Shown: positions 18,306 to 27,900 of the stretch, piece after piece
How the letters are laid out: each line of letters starts with the position of its first letter
Numbering within the stretch: position 1 is the stretch's first letter
From: Nostoc parmelioides FACHB-3921
Lineage (GTDB): Bacteria > Cyanobacteriota > Cyanobacteriia > Cyanobacteriales > Nostocaceae
Assembly (NCBI RefSeq): GCF_014696625.1
Contig: NZ_JACJQL010000021.1
Coordinates: 46,960 to 110,959 of the forward strand
Length of the DNA: 64,000 bases
Direction of reading: 5' to 3'
Notes under the pieces: model-generated
Database searches by the model: none
The model's input: the letters and a program-made list of their open reading frames with translations, nothing else
Told to the model about the DNA's origin: nothing
Program-made: the position numbers and the translations under genes

Positions 18306-19937
18306 TTAAGGTGTAACTTTTTTATAAACATTGTTTACCTTGCCATAATCTAACTTAACTATGCGATCTGATAAATAGAAATATTGATCGTCATGAGTAA
18401 CTACTATTACAGTTTTGCCTTTACTTTTCAACTCAGGTAATATCTGCGTATAGAAAATCTTTTTAAATACAGGATCTTGATCGGAAGCCCATTCATCAAA
18501 TACATATATAGGACGGTCTTCTAAATAAGCTGTTAACAAGGCTAGACGTTTTCGCTGTCCTTGAGATAATAAGGTGGTAGAAAGGATTCCATTGCTTATT
18601 TGGACTTTTTTATCTACTTGTAATTGAACTAAATAGTCTTGAATTTTATCATCAGCGATATTTTTACCTAAATTAAATAAATTATCAAATAGATAAAAAT
18701 CAGAAAACACTGCTGAAAAATGTTGACGGAACCATTCTTGATTTTCTGTAGTTACTAATTTGCTATTAAAATAAATTTTTCCGCTTTCAGGAATGTATAA
18801 ACCAGAGATTAATTTGATCAGCGTAGACTTACCACTCCCATTACCGCCGACAATAAAAACAATTTCACCTCCCGAAACCGTCAAATCAATTGGGCCAAGA
18901 GTAAAAGCTGTATCTTCTGAGTCTTGATGATAGGTATGAGTGATACCCAAAAATTCTAAACTGTAACAAAAATTATCTGCTTCATCCCAATTCATTAAAT
19001 TACTTTCATAACAGCGATTCGACAATAATAGTTTCAGTGATTCAAGCTTCTGTAAAGCAACAGTTGCTTGGCTAAAGGTAGGAACAGCACTCATAATGTA
19101 GTCTAAAGGTGAAAGCAAGTAGAGAATAGTCAATGCATATCCAGATAAAATATGATTAGGGATAGTTTGGAAAGTAGGTAGAGCAAAAATTACCAATCCT
19201 ACAACCACAAAAAACAAGCTATTACCCCAACTAGCAGCAACTGCAAATATAGTCATTCCAACTACATTATTGCGTCTAGATAATTGTGCCGTTTCTCTAA
19301 GTTCTTGCTTTAAAAATATTTGTCGTCGTTCTTTGTGAAGCTTTAGTTCTTTAGTTCCCTCAGTTATACTCTGAAAATGCTTAAACAGTCGATCTTCTTG
19401 CTGACGAGCCAGGGTAAAAAATGAGGTTGCTTTGTATGCAATCTGTTGATAGCTAAATATTCCTAGCAATAGAGAAATGACCACCAGAAAAAATATCGTT
19501 GGGGATAACCAAAATAAATACAAAAGACAACTCACTACGATAGTCATATCAATACACAACGTAGGAATAATGTAGACTGTGCGAGAAATTGCTAATACAT
19601 CGTCTGTTAATGTAGCTAATATACGATGTTTCCCTAACTTTTCTAGATGATATAGTGGTGCAGATAAAATTCTCTCGTTCAATGTAAGGCGTAATTCTAC
19701 AATTGCTTTTTCTGCTAAATTTATTAACAAATATTTAGAAATAATATTTGTTAAAAACTTGACAAGACAAAGACCGATAAAACTGTAAATTAATATTATT
19801 CTCAGAGATGATTGATTAATATGTGTATTGATTGTTATAAGTAATCCGGCTGTACTAACCCCACTTAATAACCCAATACAGGTAGCAAGAGTGAGAATTT
19901 TCCAAGAAGAACGTAACAGCAAAGTTATTAAGTTCAT
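18306..19937 (-). CDS. ABC transporter, fused permease-ATPase of the cyclic peptide exporter type
   Basis: Half-transporter of 543 residues with about six membrane helices (first 300 residues) followed by the ATPase. Walker A GGNGSGKST lies near 363-371, the variant signature LSQGQRKR near 452-459, Walker B YVFDEW near 475-480, and the H-loop VTHDD near 512. The short membrane domain and the variant LSQGQ/FDEW motifs match the PvdE/SyrD 'cyclic peptide export' family, which moves peptides to the periplasm in siderophore and lipopeptide pathways. No NRPS is in the window; the substrate is unknown. It is divergent from the flavin monooxygenase at 20190, and both have the shared conserved promoter. 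Confidence 0.88.
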   Translation of the reverse strand: MNLITLLLRSSWKILTLATCIGLLSGVSTAGLLITINTHINQSSLRIILIYSFIGLCLVKFLTNIISKYLLINLAEKAIVELRLTLNERILSAPLYHLEKLGKHRILATLTDDVLAISRTVYIIPTLCIDMTIVVSCLLYLFWLSPTIFFLVVISLLLGIFSYQQIAYKATSFFTLARQQEDRLFKHFQSITEGTKELKLHKERRQIFLKQELRETAQLSRRNNVVGMTIFAVAASWGNSLFFVVVGLVIFALPTFQTIPNHILSGYALTILYLLSPLDYIMSAVPTFSQATVALQKLESLKLLLSNRCYESNLMNWDEADNFCYSLEFLGITHTYHQDSEDTAFTLGPIDLTVSGGEIVFIVGGNGSGKSTLIKLISGLYIPESGKIYFNSKLVTTENQEWFRQHFSAVFSDFYLFDNLFNLGKNIADDKIQDYLVQLQVDKKVQISNGILSTTLLSQGQRKRLALLTAYLEDRPIYVFDEWASDQDPVFKKIFYTQILPELKSKGKTVIVVTHDDQYFYLSDRIVKLDYGKVNNVYKKVTP

Positions 19938-19972
19938 GTCAACTCTTTAGTTATAACTAGTCTAACTATTTA

Positions 19973-20017
19973 TATTTAGAAGTAGACGATTGCAGTGTCG
20001 ATACAGAAAAGTTAAGG
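19973..20017 (-). promoter_or_regulatory. conserved promoter copy 1 (ABC transporter)
   Basis: On the minus strand CTTAACTTTTCTGTATCGAC (20016 to 19997) is followed 18 bp later by TAAATA (19978-19973), 36 bp before the ATG at 19937. Further CTTAACT sites lie at 20036-20043 and 20049-20055. Same motif and spacing as the other copies in the window. Confidence 0.75.
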
Positions 20018-20110
20018 AGTTAGATAGGGAAATGACTTAACTTGCAAACTTAACTAATCAATAGAGGAAGCAGGAAAGAGAGTTAAGTAGGTTGGCAACG
20101 GCTCAAATTC

Positions 20111-20154
20111 CCTAACTAATCTATATCGACTATTGAAATACCAAATTTTATAAA
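20111..20154 (+). promoter_or_regulatory. conserved promoter copy 2 (flavin monooxygenase)
   Basis: CCTAACTAATCT then TATCGAC (20124-20130), an 18-bp spacer and TATAAA (20149-20154), followed by AGAT. A GTTAAG half-site lies upstream at 20082-20087. This is the most diverged upstream box of the set, but the -35-like and -10 parts match. It is 35 bp before the ATG at 20190. Confidence 0.75.
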
Positions 20155-20189
20155 GATAAGAGTTAAGATTCGCAATCAAAGTCAATTTT

Positions 20190-21473
20190 ATGAACGCTGA
20201 ACTAGACGTTATCGTTATTGGAGCTGGTTTTTGCGGTATTACTGTAGCTGCAAGTTTAAAAAAATTTGGAATTGATAACTTTGTTGTGATAGAGAAAGGT
20301 GAAACTGTCGCAACTATCTGGAAAAACGCCTACGAGCGATTAGTTACACAAAATCCTTATTTTACTTTACCTTTTTTTGAGGGTAAGGGAAAATATTCCA
20401 CATTTAAGACGAAAGAGGAAATGGTAGAGTATTTAACAGAATATGCACATCATTTCCAAGTTGATTCACATATTCGTTTTGGTGAGGAAGTACAAAATAT
20501 TACTAAAAGTTATAATCAGAATCAAACAGATGATAACTGGCAAATACAAACAACTAAAGATATTCTACGCTGCAAGGTTCTTGTTATCTGCACTGGGCTA
20601 ACTAATGAACCTGTAATACCAAAGCTTGTGGAACAAGAAAATTTTTCAGGTAAGATTATTCATAGTAGTGCCTATCAAAATGGTATTCCTTATCAAAATC
20701 AGCAGGTTTTAGTCATTGGTTCGGGGAATTCAGCAGCAGAAATCGCACTTGATTTATATGAACACGGCGCTAAACGTGTAGATATGTCAATTCGCGGTAA
20801 ACGTTGGGTATTTCCTCTTTATCCGAGACTGCGATCGCTACAATATTGGTTATGGCGCAGTAGGTCATACTTTAAACGTTTGTTTAATAATAATACAATA
20901 GATTCTCGAGTAGAAGCTATGGAGAAAGCCATAGATTTCTCACTAGAAGAATTACAAGCAGACATCAAGGAAACTGATAAATTTATTCAGCGTTTTGCTT
21001 TAGATTTAAGTGCATACTCTATCTATGCAGAAGATAAAGGGCCAATGGATGTGGAAGTTAATCAGGGACGTGTAGCTTGGGTAGATAGAGGTACGGTTAA
21101 ACAAATCAAAAAAGGAAATATTCGAGTCATTTCTAATAGTATTCAACAACTTACAAAGACGGGCGTAATCTTTAGCAATGGTGTAGCACAAGATTATAAT
21201 GCAATTATTTTAGGTACTGGCTTTCGTCCTGGTATAAATAAAATTTTGAGACAGCCGCAATTGTATCTTAATATGAACGATAGGTTATTACCAAAAACAG
21301 ATGGTAAATGCCAATCTATTGTTGACCCTACACTTTACTTTGTAGGTTTTGAGAAAACTGTTGCTAGATCCGCAACTTATGGATATTACGGCTGGTGTAC
21401 AGGTAAAAGAATTGCCTTGCAATTGCTGGAAAGAAAATTCTTATCACGTCAAAAATTGCAGATTTTACTCTAG
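20190..21473 (+). CDS. flavin-containing monooxygenase-like FAD/NAD(P) enzyme
   Basis: Protein of 427 residues of the class B flavin monooxygenase type. The N-terminal FAD-binding Rossmann motif is GAGFCG (11-16). The FMO signature is FSGKIIHSSAY (152-162, pattern FxGxxxHxxxY). A second nucleotide-binding motif GSGNSA lies at 177-182, and the C-terminal ATG motif LGTGFRP at about 341-347. Such enzymes hydroxylate N or S atoms in small molecules or peptides using NADPH and O2. It is divergent from a peptide-exporter-type ABC gene and shares its promoter motif, so a role in modifying an exported metabolite is conceivable, but no biosynthetic gene is visible. Confidence 0.88.
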   Translation: MNAELDVIVIGAGFCGITVAASLKKFGIDNFVVIEKGETVATIWKNAYERLVTQNPYFTLPFFEGKGKYSTFKTKEEMVEYLTEYAHHFQVDSHIRFGEEVQNITKSYNQNQTDDNWQIQTTKDILRCKVLVICTGLTNEPVIPKLVEQENFSGKIIHSSAYQNGIPYQNQQVLVIGSGNSAAEIALDLYEHGAKRVDMSIRGKRWVFPLYPRLRSLQYWLWRSRSYFKRLFNNNTIDSRVEAMEKAIDFSLEELQADIKETDKFIQRFALDLSAYSIYAEDKGPMDVEVNQGRVAWVDRGTVKQIKKGNIRVISNSIQQLTKTGVIFSNGVAQDYNAIILGTGFRPGINKILRQPQLYLNMNDRLLPKTDGKCQSIVDPTLYFVGFEKTVARSATYGYYGWCTGKRIALQLLERKFLSRQKLQILL

Positions 21474-21531
21474 TTAAGCATGATGCTGTAAAAGTTAAGT
21501 CTCAAGTTAAGTTAGCTTCTACATTTAATTC

Positions 21532-21575
21532 CTTAACTTTTCTGTATCGACTTTTAACTTTGCAAATTCTATAAA
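21532..21575 (+). promoter_or_regulatory. conserved promoter copy 3 (lipoprotein and LamG protein)
   Basis: CTTAACTTTTCT (21532-21543), G, TATCGAC (21545-21551), an 18-bp spacer, then TATAAAGAT (21570-21578). Upstream, AAAAGTTAAG (21490-21499) is an inverted half-site 32 bp away, with another GTTAAG at 21506-21511. It is 35 bp before the lipoprotein start. Confidence 0.8.
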
Positions 21576-21610
21576 GATACCATAACACCTGCAATCAAGG
21601 AGTTGAACTG

Positions 21611-21790
21611 ATGAAGACTTTAACAAATTCTCTGAACAATATGCGCTGGAACAGACTGTTTACATTTGTTTTATCATTCGGCATTTTATTATTTGCACAA
21701 GCTTGCAATCCTCGTTATGCAAAAATAGATTCTCCACAACCTACTGGAGAAAATTCTGTTAATTATCCACTCAATCAAGCTAGTAATTAA
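21611..21790 (+). CDS. small lipoprotein
   Basis: A 59-residue gene below the usual length cut-off. It starts ATGAAGACTTTA with AAGGAG 8 bp upstream. The N-terminus has a hydrophobic signal segment (LFTFVLSFGILLFAQAC) ending in a lipobox-like AQAC, so Cys32 would be lipidated. The mature part is only about 28 polar residues (NPRYAKIDSPQ...). It lies directly downstream of conserved promoter copy 3 and 167 bp before the giant LamG gene, with which it is probably co-transcribed. The function is unknown; it may anchor or help export the neighbour. Confidence 0.75.
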   Translation: MKTLTNSLNNMRWNRLFTFVLSFGILLFAQACNPRYAKIDSPQPTGENSVNYPLNQASN

Positions 21791-21957
21791 TTTTTTTAAG
21801 CTTGAGAAATCAGCCAGATTTATCTATAACTCAAATTAATTTTTTCTGGTTGTAGCTACTTAAACTAATAGAACTTACACAAATATTTATCAGTGTAAGT
21901 TCTTTAGATTTAACTTGTTAAATACTCATTAACTGAACCAATAAATAGGAGAAAAAT

Positions 21958-24900
21958 ATGCAACCTCAATGGGACAACTATTTGCAGAGCTATACTAATA
22001 AAGTTTATCAGTATACAACTCTGGTAGAGCATACAGGGGTATTGATATCCTTGGCCATGGATAGGGAGCGTCGGATCTATTACACTGTTCTTGACCAACA
22101 AAATAGACCATTACCTATTGATGCTAGAAATTGGTCGCCGACACCAGAATTATTAACTTTCCCTAATGAAATTGCTGAAGTCGGTTTTGGGATTATTCCT
22201 AATAAAGTATTACCATCAGTAAAAACAAATGGTGAACCTGCTGTCAATCGCTCTGAAGTTGATGTATTCCGTTCATCTACAGCTAGATTAACCGCCGATG
22301 CACCATTTCAAGCCCTCAGTGATGGACAATATGTATATTTATTCCGTCAATCTGTTGATGAGAAAGACGCGAATAATATCACAATCAAAGGTGCAGATAG
22401 TAAGGATATCCCGATTGTTAACAATACTCTGTTAGTTGATAGATTTATCCTTTCTGGTAATAAACTCAAAACCTCGCGCGAGGTACGTTATCGTCGGAGT
22501 CGGAATAAAATTCTTAAAAGTAGCGCCAAAGATACCCTCGGTGCTATCGATATGAATAATCGACCATTTTATGAGCCGACATTAGAGTTAAATTTCATCC
22601 GTAACTTAAATAATGGAAGATTTGCTGTAGTTCAAGTACCAACCGGTATTCCTGATATCAAACGCTGGCAAATATTTGTCCATAATCAAAAGACTAATCG
22701 TCTAGATGCCTATAATATTGAACGGTCTAGTGATGGATTATTTAACACTAAAGGTACAGAAAGTCCAGCAGCTTTTGAAAAACTAGGTTTTGCAGAAACT
22801 GCGTTACGGCTAGATGGTAATACTTATATTGAAGCTAAAAGCCAAATCATCAATAAAGATGAATTTAATATTTCTGCTTGGATTAAACCAGAAACCACAG
22901 GTGTAATTTACTCTGAAGGGATGCCCAATGCTATCTTTACTGTTAGCGTGGTAGCAACAGAAATATTAATTGATGGACAAACAATCCCTGGTTATGGGTT
23001 AGAAGTTACTGCTTACAACGATAATGCTAAGAAATCTCAAACCTTGCGTTCTCTGCCCAATGTAATTAACATGGGGCAATGGAATCATATTAGTATTTCC
23101 TTAGTACGTCCTACAGAACCAAATTCACCTGCAAATTCAGGTTTGGTGAGAATTCAAGTTGGCGATAAAGTTATCAATGCAGGGGGAAGAGAAAATCAAT
23201 ATTTACTTTTACCTAAATATCCCATCAATTCAACCCAAAGAACTTACCTGGTAGTAGGACGAAATGTGAGTTCTTTGTATGGCGGAACACAACCTGCTTC
23301 TTCTTTGACTGCAACTATTGATGAGTTATCTATTTGGGGACGGGAACGTTCAGAAATTGAAGTTGCAGAAACTCAAAATATCCGTAAAGCTGGAAATGAA
23401 CCAGGATTGATTACCTACTGGCAATTTGATGAAGGTAATGGTCAAACTGTTTACGACCAAACTGATAGTTTGAATAATGGCACAATTCTTGGGAATTTGC
23501 AGTGGTTACAATCAGATGCACCTGTAGGCGATAATCCCGGAATTCGTCGTTGTAGTTTTAGCTTTAGTGATAGTCGTACTGTTGCGGGTAAAGGGATATC
23601 GGCGTTACTTTACTATCAACAAGAAGAATTATCAGCCGGTTATGACAATAACCCTGCACCGACAAAACAAAGTGCGCGGGTGATGGTGGCGGTAGCTACT
23701 GGAAAGGCTAATAACGATCAAAAGAAAGTCGCGGTTTTGGATTTTGCAGTGACTAAACGGGGTCGATTGTCGCAAGTTCCTGATGTAATTAATTTACCTC
23801 TAATTGATATCACAGCGAAAAATCCAAACATATATATAGAACGTATCAATCAGCTAGAACAAATAGAAATTCCGAATACAAAAAATGCGATCGCATCTTT
23901 GGAATCTGAGATTGATAATCAAATGAGAATCATTGCTACTCTTGAGCAAAATTTATCTCAGAAACAACAACTAAAAACAAATCTAGCGAATAATGGCGTA
24001 ACGGTCTATTCTTTGCCTAGCTTTGAGGGTCAACAACAAAGATTGCAGGTAGGCGAACATTCCCGGTTATCGATACCAATCTTTTCTGTAGATTTAGATG
24101 CCGGAGCATATATCATCCTCTACGATGAACCTAACTTTGGTGGTTCTTCCCGCGTAGAGTACCAAGATGGTAGGAGATATGGTGGTACTTACTCTATATC
24201 TAGCTATCAAAGTGCTAAGGTACGTCTGACTGATAGTACTGTGAGTCAAATTGACCTCTACAATTCTCAAATTAACCAAATTCAGCAGGAAATCACTAAA
24301 ATTCGCACAGAAACCATCCCTGATTTACAAAAGCAGTTAGACGTAGTTAGAGAAAGACTGCAAACTTTACAAGCAGAACTACTCGATAAACGCAAACAAC
24401 TGCAAGGAAAATTTGCTTTCCCTATGCGGTTAATTCATATCGATCCCAGTGGATTGAATGTGGTAGGAGGATTGTTAGATTTTGCTTGGACAAACGATGC
24501 ACCGCAATTGTTTGAAAGCGCCAATGGCATGGTGAATTTGTACTTCCGCGGCAATACCGATCAGTTCTTTACTGTGGCTTACGATACCAATGTTTCCCGC
24601 TCTAATATTTTGCTGTCTAACAGCGTCAAATTGCAAGAGCGATCGCCTGGTTTGGGACGCAGTGAAATGAAGGTGATTGCAGCCGACGATACTAATTTAG
24701 ATGGGACGACGGTAAATATTGCCGATAGTCTAGATGCCAATGTCTGCAAACTAACTTTAACTAACAGTTCCCTACAAATTACCGAGATTTGGGATCGAGT
24801 TCCCCGTAATAGTGGCAGTTTTGCTAAGGTGTTGAGCGGACAAGCACGAGAAGTATTATACCTCGGTCGTTTAGTCGAATCGGTAACGGGTACGGTGGAT

Positions 24901-27900
24901 ATCATTACCCTGTCTGAACCTGCAACACAACGCTACGAAGTAGGTGCAGTTTTGGTAATTGGTGCGGGGACTATTCCGCTACGAAAAGCGATCGCTCCTG
25001 GTGATAAAACAATAGCAGTGGACTCAATTACCCTAGATGCAACTATACCTGCGGGAACAAGCATCAATGTAATCGAATACGATTATCACCGTTACAGCAG
25101 TTTCAGTAATCAAGGCACTGCCCTCAACTCTCCCTATAATCTCAAATATGGTTCTATTCTCGTAGAAGTTGCAGGTTTGACCAACGCTAACAACATCGAG
25201 AACATCGCTACTCGTCCTCTGACTGGGGTATCCCAACCCAATGCTTGGGTGACAGCAGCCCCCGGAAATGCATTGAAAATTGAAACTGGTCATCTCATCG
25301 GTGATGCTAACAGGATGGCAAATCAGGGAGATATCAGCCTAGAAGCTTGGATTCGTCCCGAAAGGAGAGACATCAATCATGCTTGGATTGTCTCAGAAAA
25401 TTCTCCCACATCGAATTATTGTTTGGGCATTCAAAACCAAGATGTTAACTCTGGTCTGCAATTTAATGGTACTAATGACTACATAGAAGCTGGTAATATC
25501 AACCTGCTCAATCAGTCCTTTACCATTGAATTCTGGGCAAAACGGGAAGCTGCTAGTGTCACCGCCAATACCTTTTTCTCAGCGATTCTCTCCCAAGGGA
25601 TAGACAGAACCAATGAACAATTACACATCGGTTTTCGACAAAACCATCGTTTCAGCTTTGGTTTTTACCGCAATGATTTAAACACGGAGCAAGACCTAGC
25701 TAATGACGATCAATGGCATCATTACGCCTGTACCTTCGATATCCAGACTCGTCAAAGAATAATTTACCGTGATGGCGTAGAGGTTGCCAAAGATATTGCC
25801 CCGACGACTTATCAAGGTAAAGGTAGATTATTAATTGGGGTGATGAATAACCCTGGTAAAACCTTCTTCTTCCAAGGGGGAATAGATGAAATCCGTATTT
25901 GGCAAGGGGTACGCAGTGCTGGGGAAATTAATATCTACAAAGATTGTCGGTTAAATGGCAACGAAGCAAGATTACTTGTTTACTACTACTTTGAGAATCG
26001 CAATGTGAGCGATCGCACTGGCAATCAGGCTAACAATGGCACAATTATTGGCAATCCCCAACAAATAAAATCTCCTCTCAAAGCCTACAATGTAATTGCC
26101 GGAGTGCGAAACCGCTACCTTTCTACCAGTCAAATCCTGTGGACAAATTCTTGGGAACATATTGCCGCTACTTACTTAGAAGCTTACGCTTTAAATTTTA
26201 ACGGTGTTGATAATTACCTCGATTGTGGTAATCAAGTAGCCTTGGGTGTAGAGAATCAATTGAGTATTGAACTCACCCTGAGTTTAAGCAGTCTCGATCG
26301 AGATATCTATCCCTTATTGCAAAAAGGCAGACTGGGGAGAAATCAGCCAGAATTGACCGCATGGATGGCTTTGAAGCGAGATTCTGGTAGTAACTACAGC
26401 CTTTATTTTGCCTATGAAAATAGTAATTCTGAACAACGAATAGTTTCTAGCCCTGTAAATTCCATTAGTCTCAATACTGCTATCAAAATTGCCGTCACCG
26501 CCATCAAAATTGATAACGGTTACAGTATCAGATTGTATTGGAATGGGACTTTACTCAATCCCAATGCGCCGGTTTTGTCTGGTGTACCCGTGACTAATCT
26601 CCAATCTTTAGAACTAGGTAAGTGTTTTGGTGTACCGACAGACACACCTCAAGGCAAAAGGATTGTTGGTAGTTCCCCTAACTACTTGCGGGGTACAATT
26701 AGCGAGTTGCGCGTGTGGAATCGTGCTTTAACCGCCAATGAAGTTCAACAAGGGACAGGAGATCGCTCTAAACTAGCAGGTGAATGGCTAATAAACGAAG
26801 GTGTCGGGAACACCACCATCAACACCATCGATAACAGCGAAGCGCGGATTCTTGGTGCTAGCTGGGTTGTAGACCCCAACCCCACAGCCTCCAAACTAGA
26901 ACTTTACCTCAACGGTATTCCCGCGCAAACTAATCCTATTAGCGAACCCAACCTCACCCTCAACGAATTCAACTTGGGTAAAGACTACTTTGGCGAGATG
27001 GACGAAATCCGCATCTGGAAACAGTCCCGCACCCCAGAACAAATTCTCGATAACCTCTTTGGTCAAATCAAAGGAGAATGGGAAAACCTCATCGCCTACT
27101 ACGAATTTGAATCAGATCCCGTCAACCCCGCAGCCCAAGAGCCCCAAGTTACCCGCGTCAATGACAGCAGTTTGCGTGGTAATCATCTCACACCATCTGC
27201 TAATAGTACTCTCAAACAAACCCTGTCCCAAGCACCCATAGGTGATGAAATTGCCTTGGTGCGTAATGCTTTGGGTAGTATTGCCAACCGCTTCCACGGT
27301 AAAATAACTAGCCGTCCTGGTATTGGCGAATACGCAGACATCCAAACAGGCAATAATGGCGAAATCACCGGAGTTCACAAACGCTGTTACAGCTTCATCG
27401 ACAATGGGCAATGGTATTTGCTCACAGGCTACAAAGTCGGTAACTTAATTACAGAATGGGTGAGTCAAGTCCAATTTGCCCCACAAATCAAAGGTTACAT
27501 CGAAGGTGCGCCCCCCGTTCCTTCCGAGAACCTCACCGCCGGCCCTATCGATGATTCGGTACGCGACTATGTAGATAGTACTACTGTAGAATTTGTCGAA
27601 GCTGATAGCGTTTCTTACACTTTATCTGCTATTAGAGACAGTAGTTTCAATTCCTCCTTTGAAGCATCCTTATCTGGAGAAGTTAGTCAGCATATTGATT
27701 CTGTAACTGCTCCTTTGGGTTTTGGAATTATCACTAGGGATATTCTTGCAGCCAGCGTTAAACTTGGTGCTTCAGCCAAATTAGACACCGAGTTGAAATG
27801 GTCGAGTAACCAGCAACAAAGTAACCAAACCAATGTCAGCAAAATGACATCTGTGGGTTTGGGTGGCGCTTGGGAAGACCCAGACATCAACAAACGCCTT

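Noticed and set aside
18306..21473. ABC exporter plus monooxygenase as a natural-product cluster
   Set aside because: No NRPS, PKS, precursor peptide or tailoring enzymes are found nearby; only co-regulation is supported.
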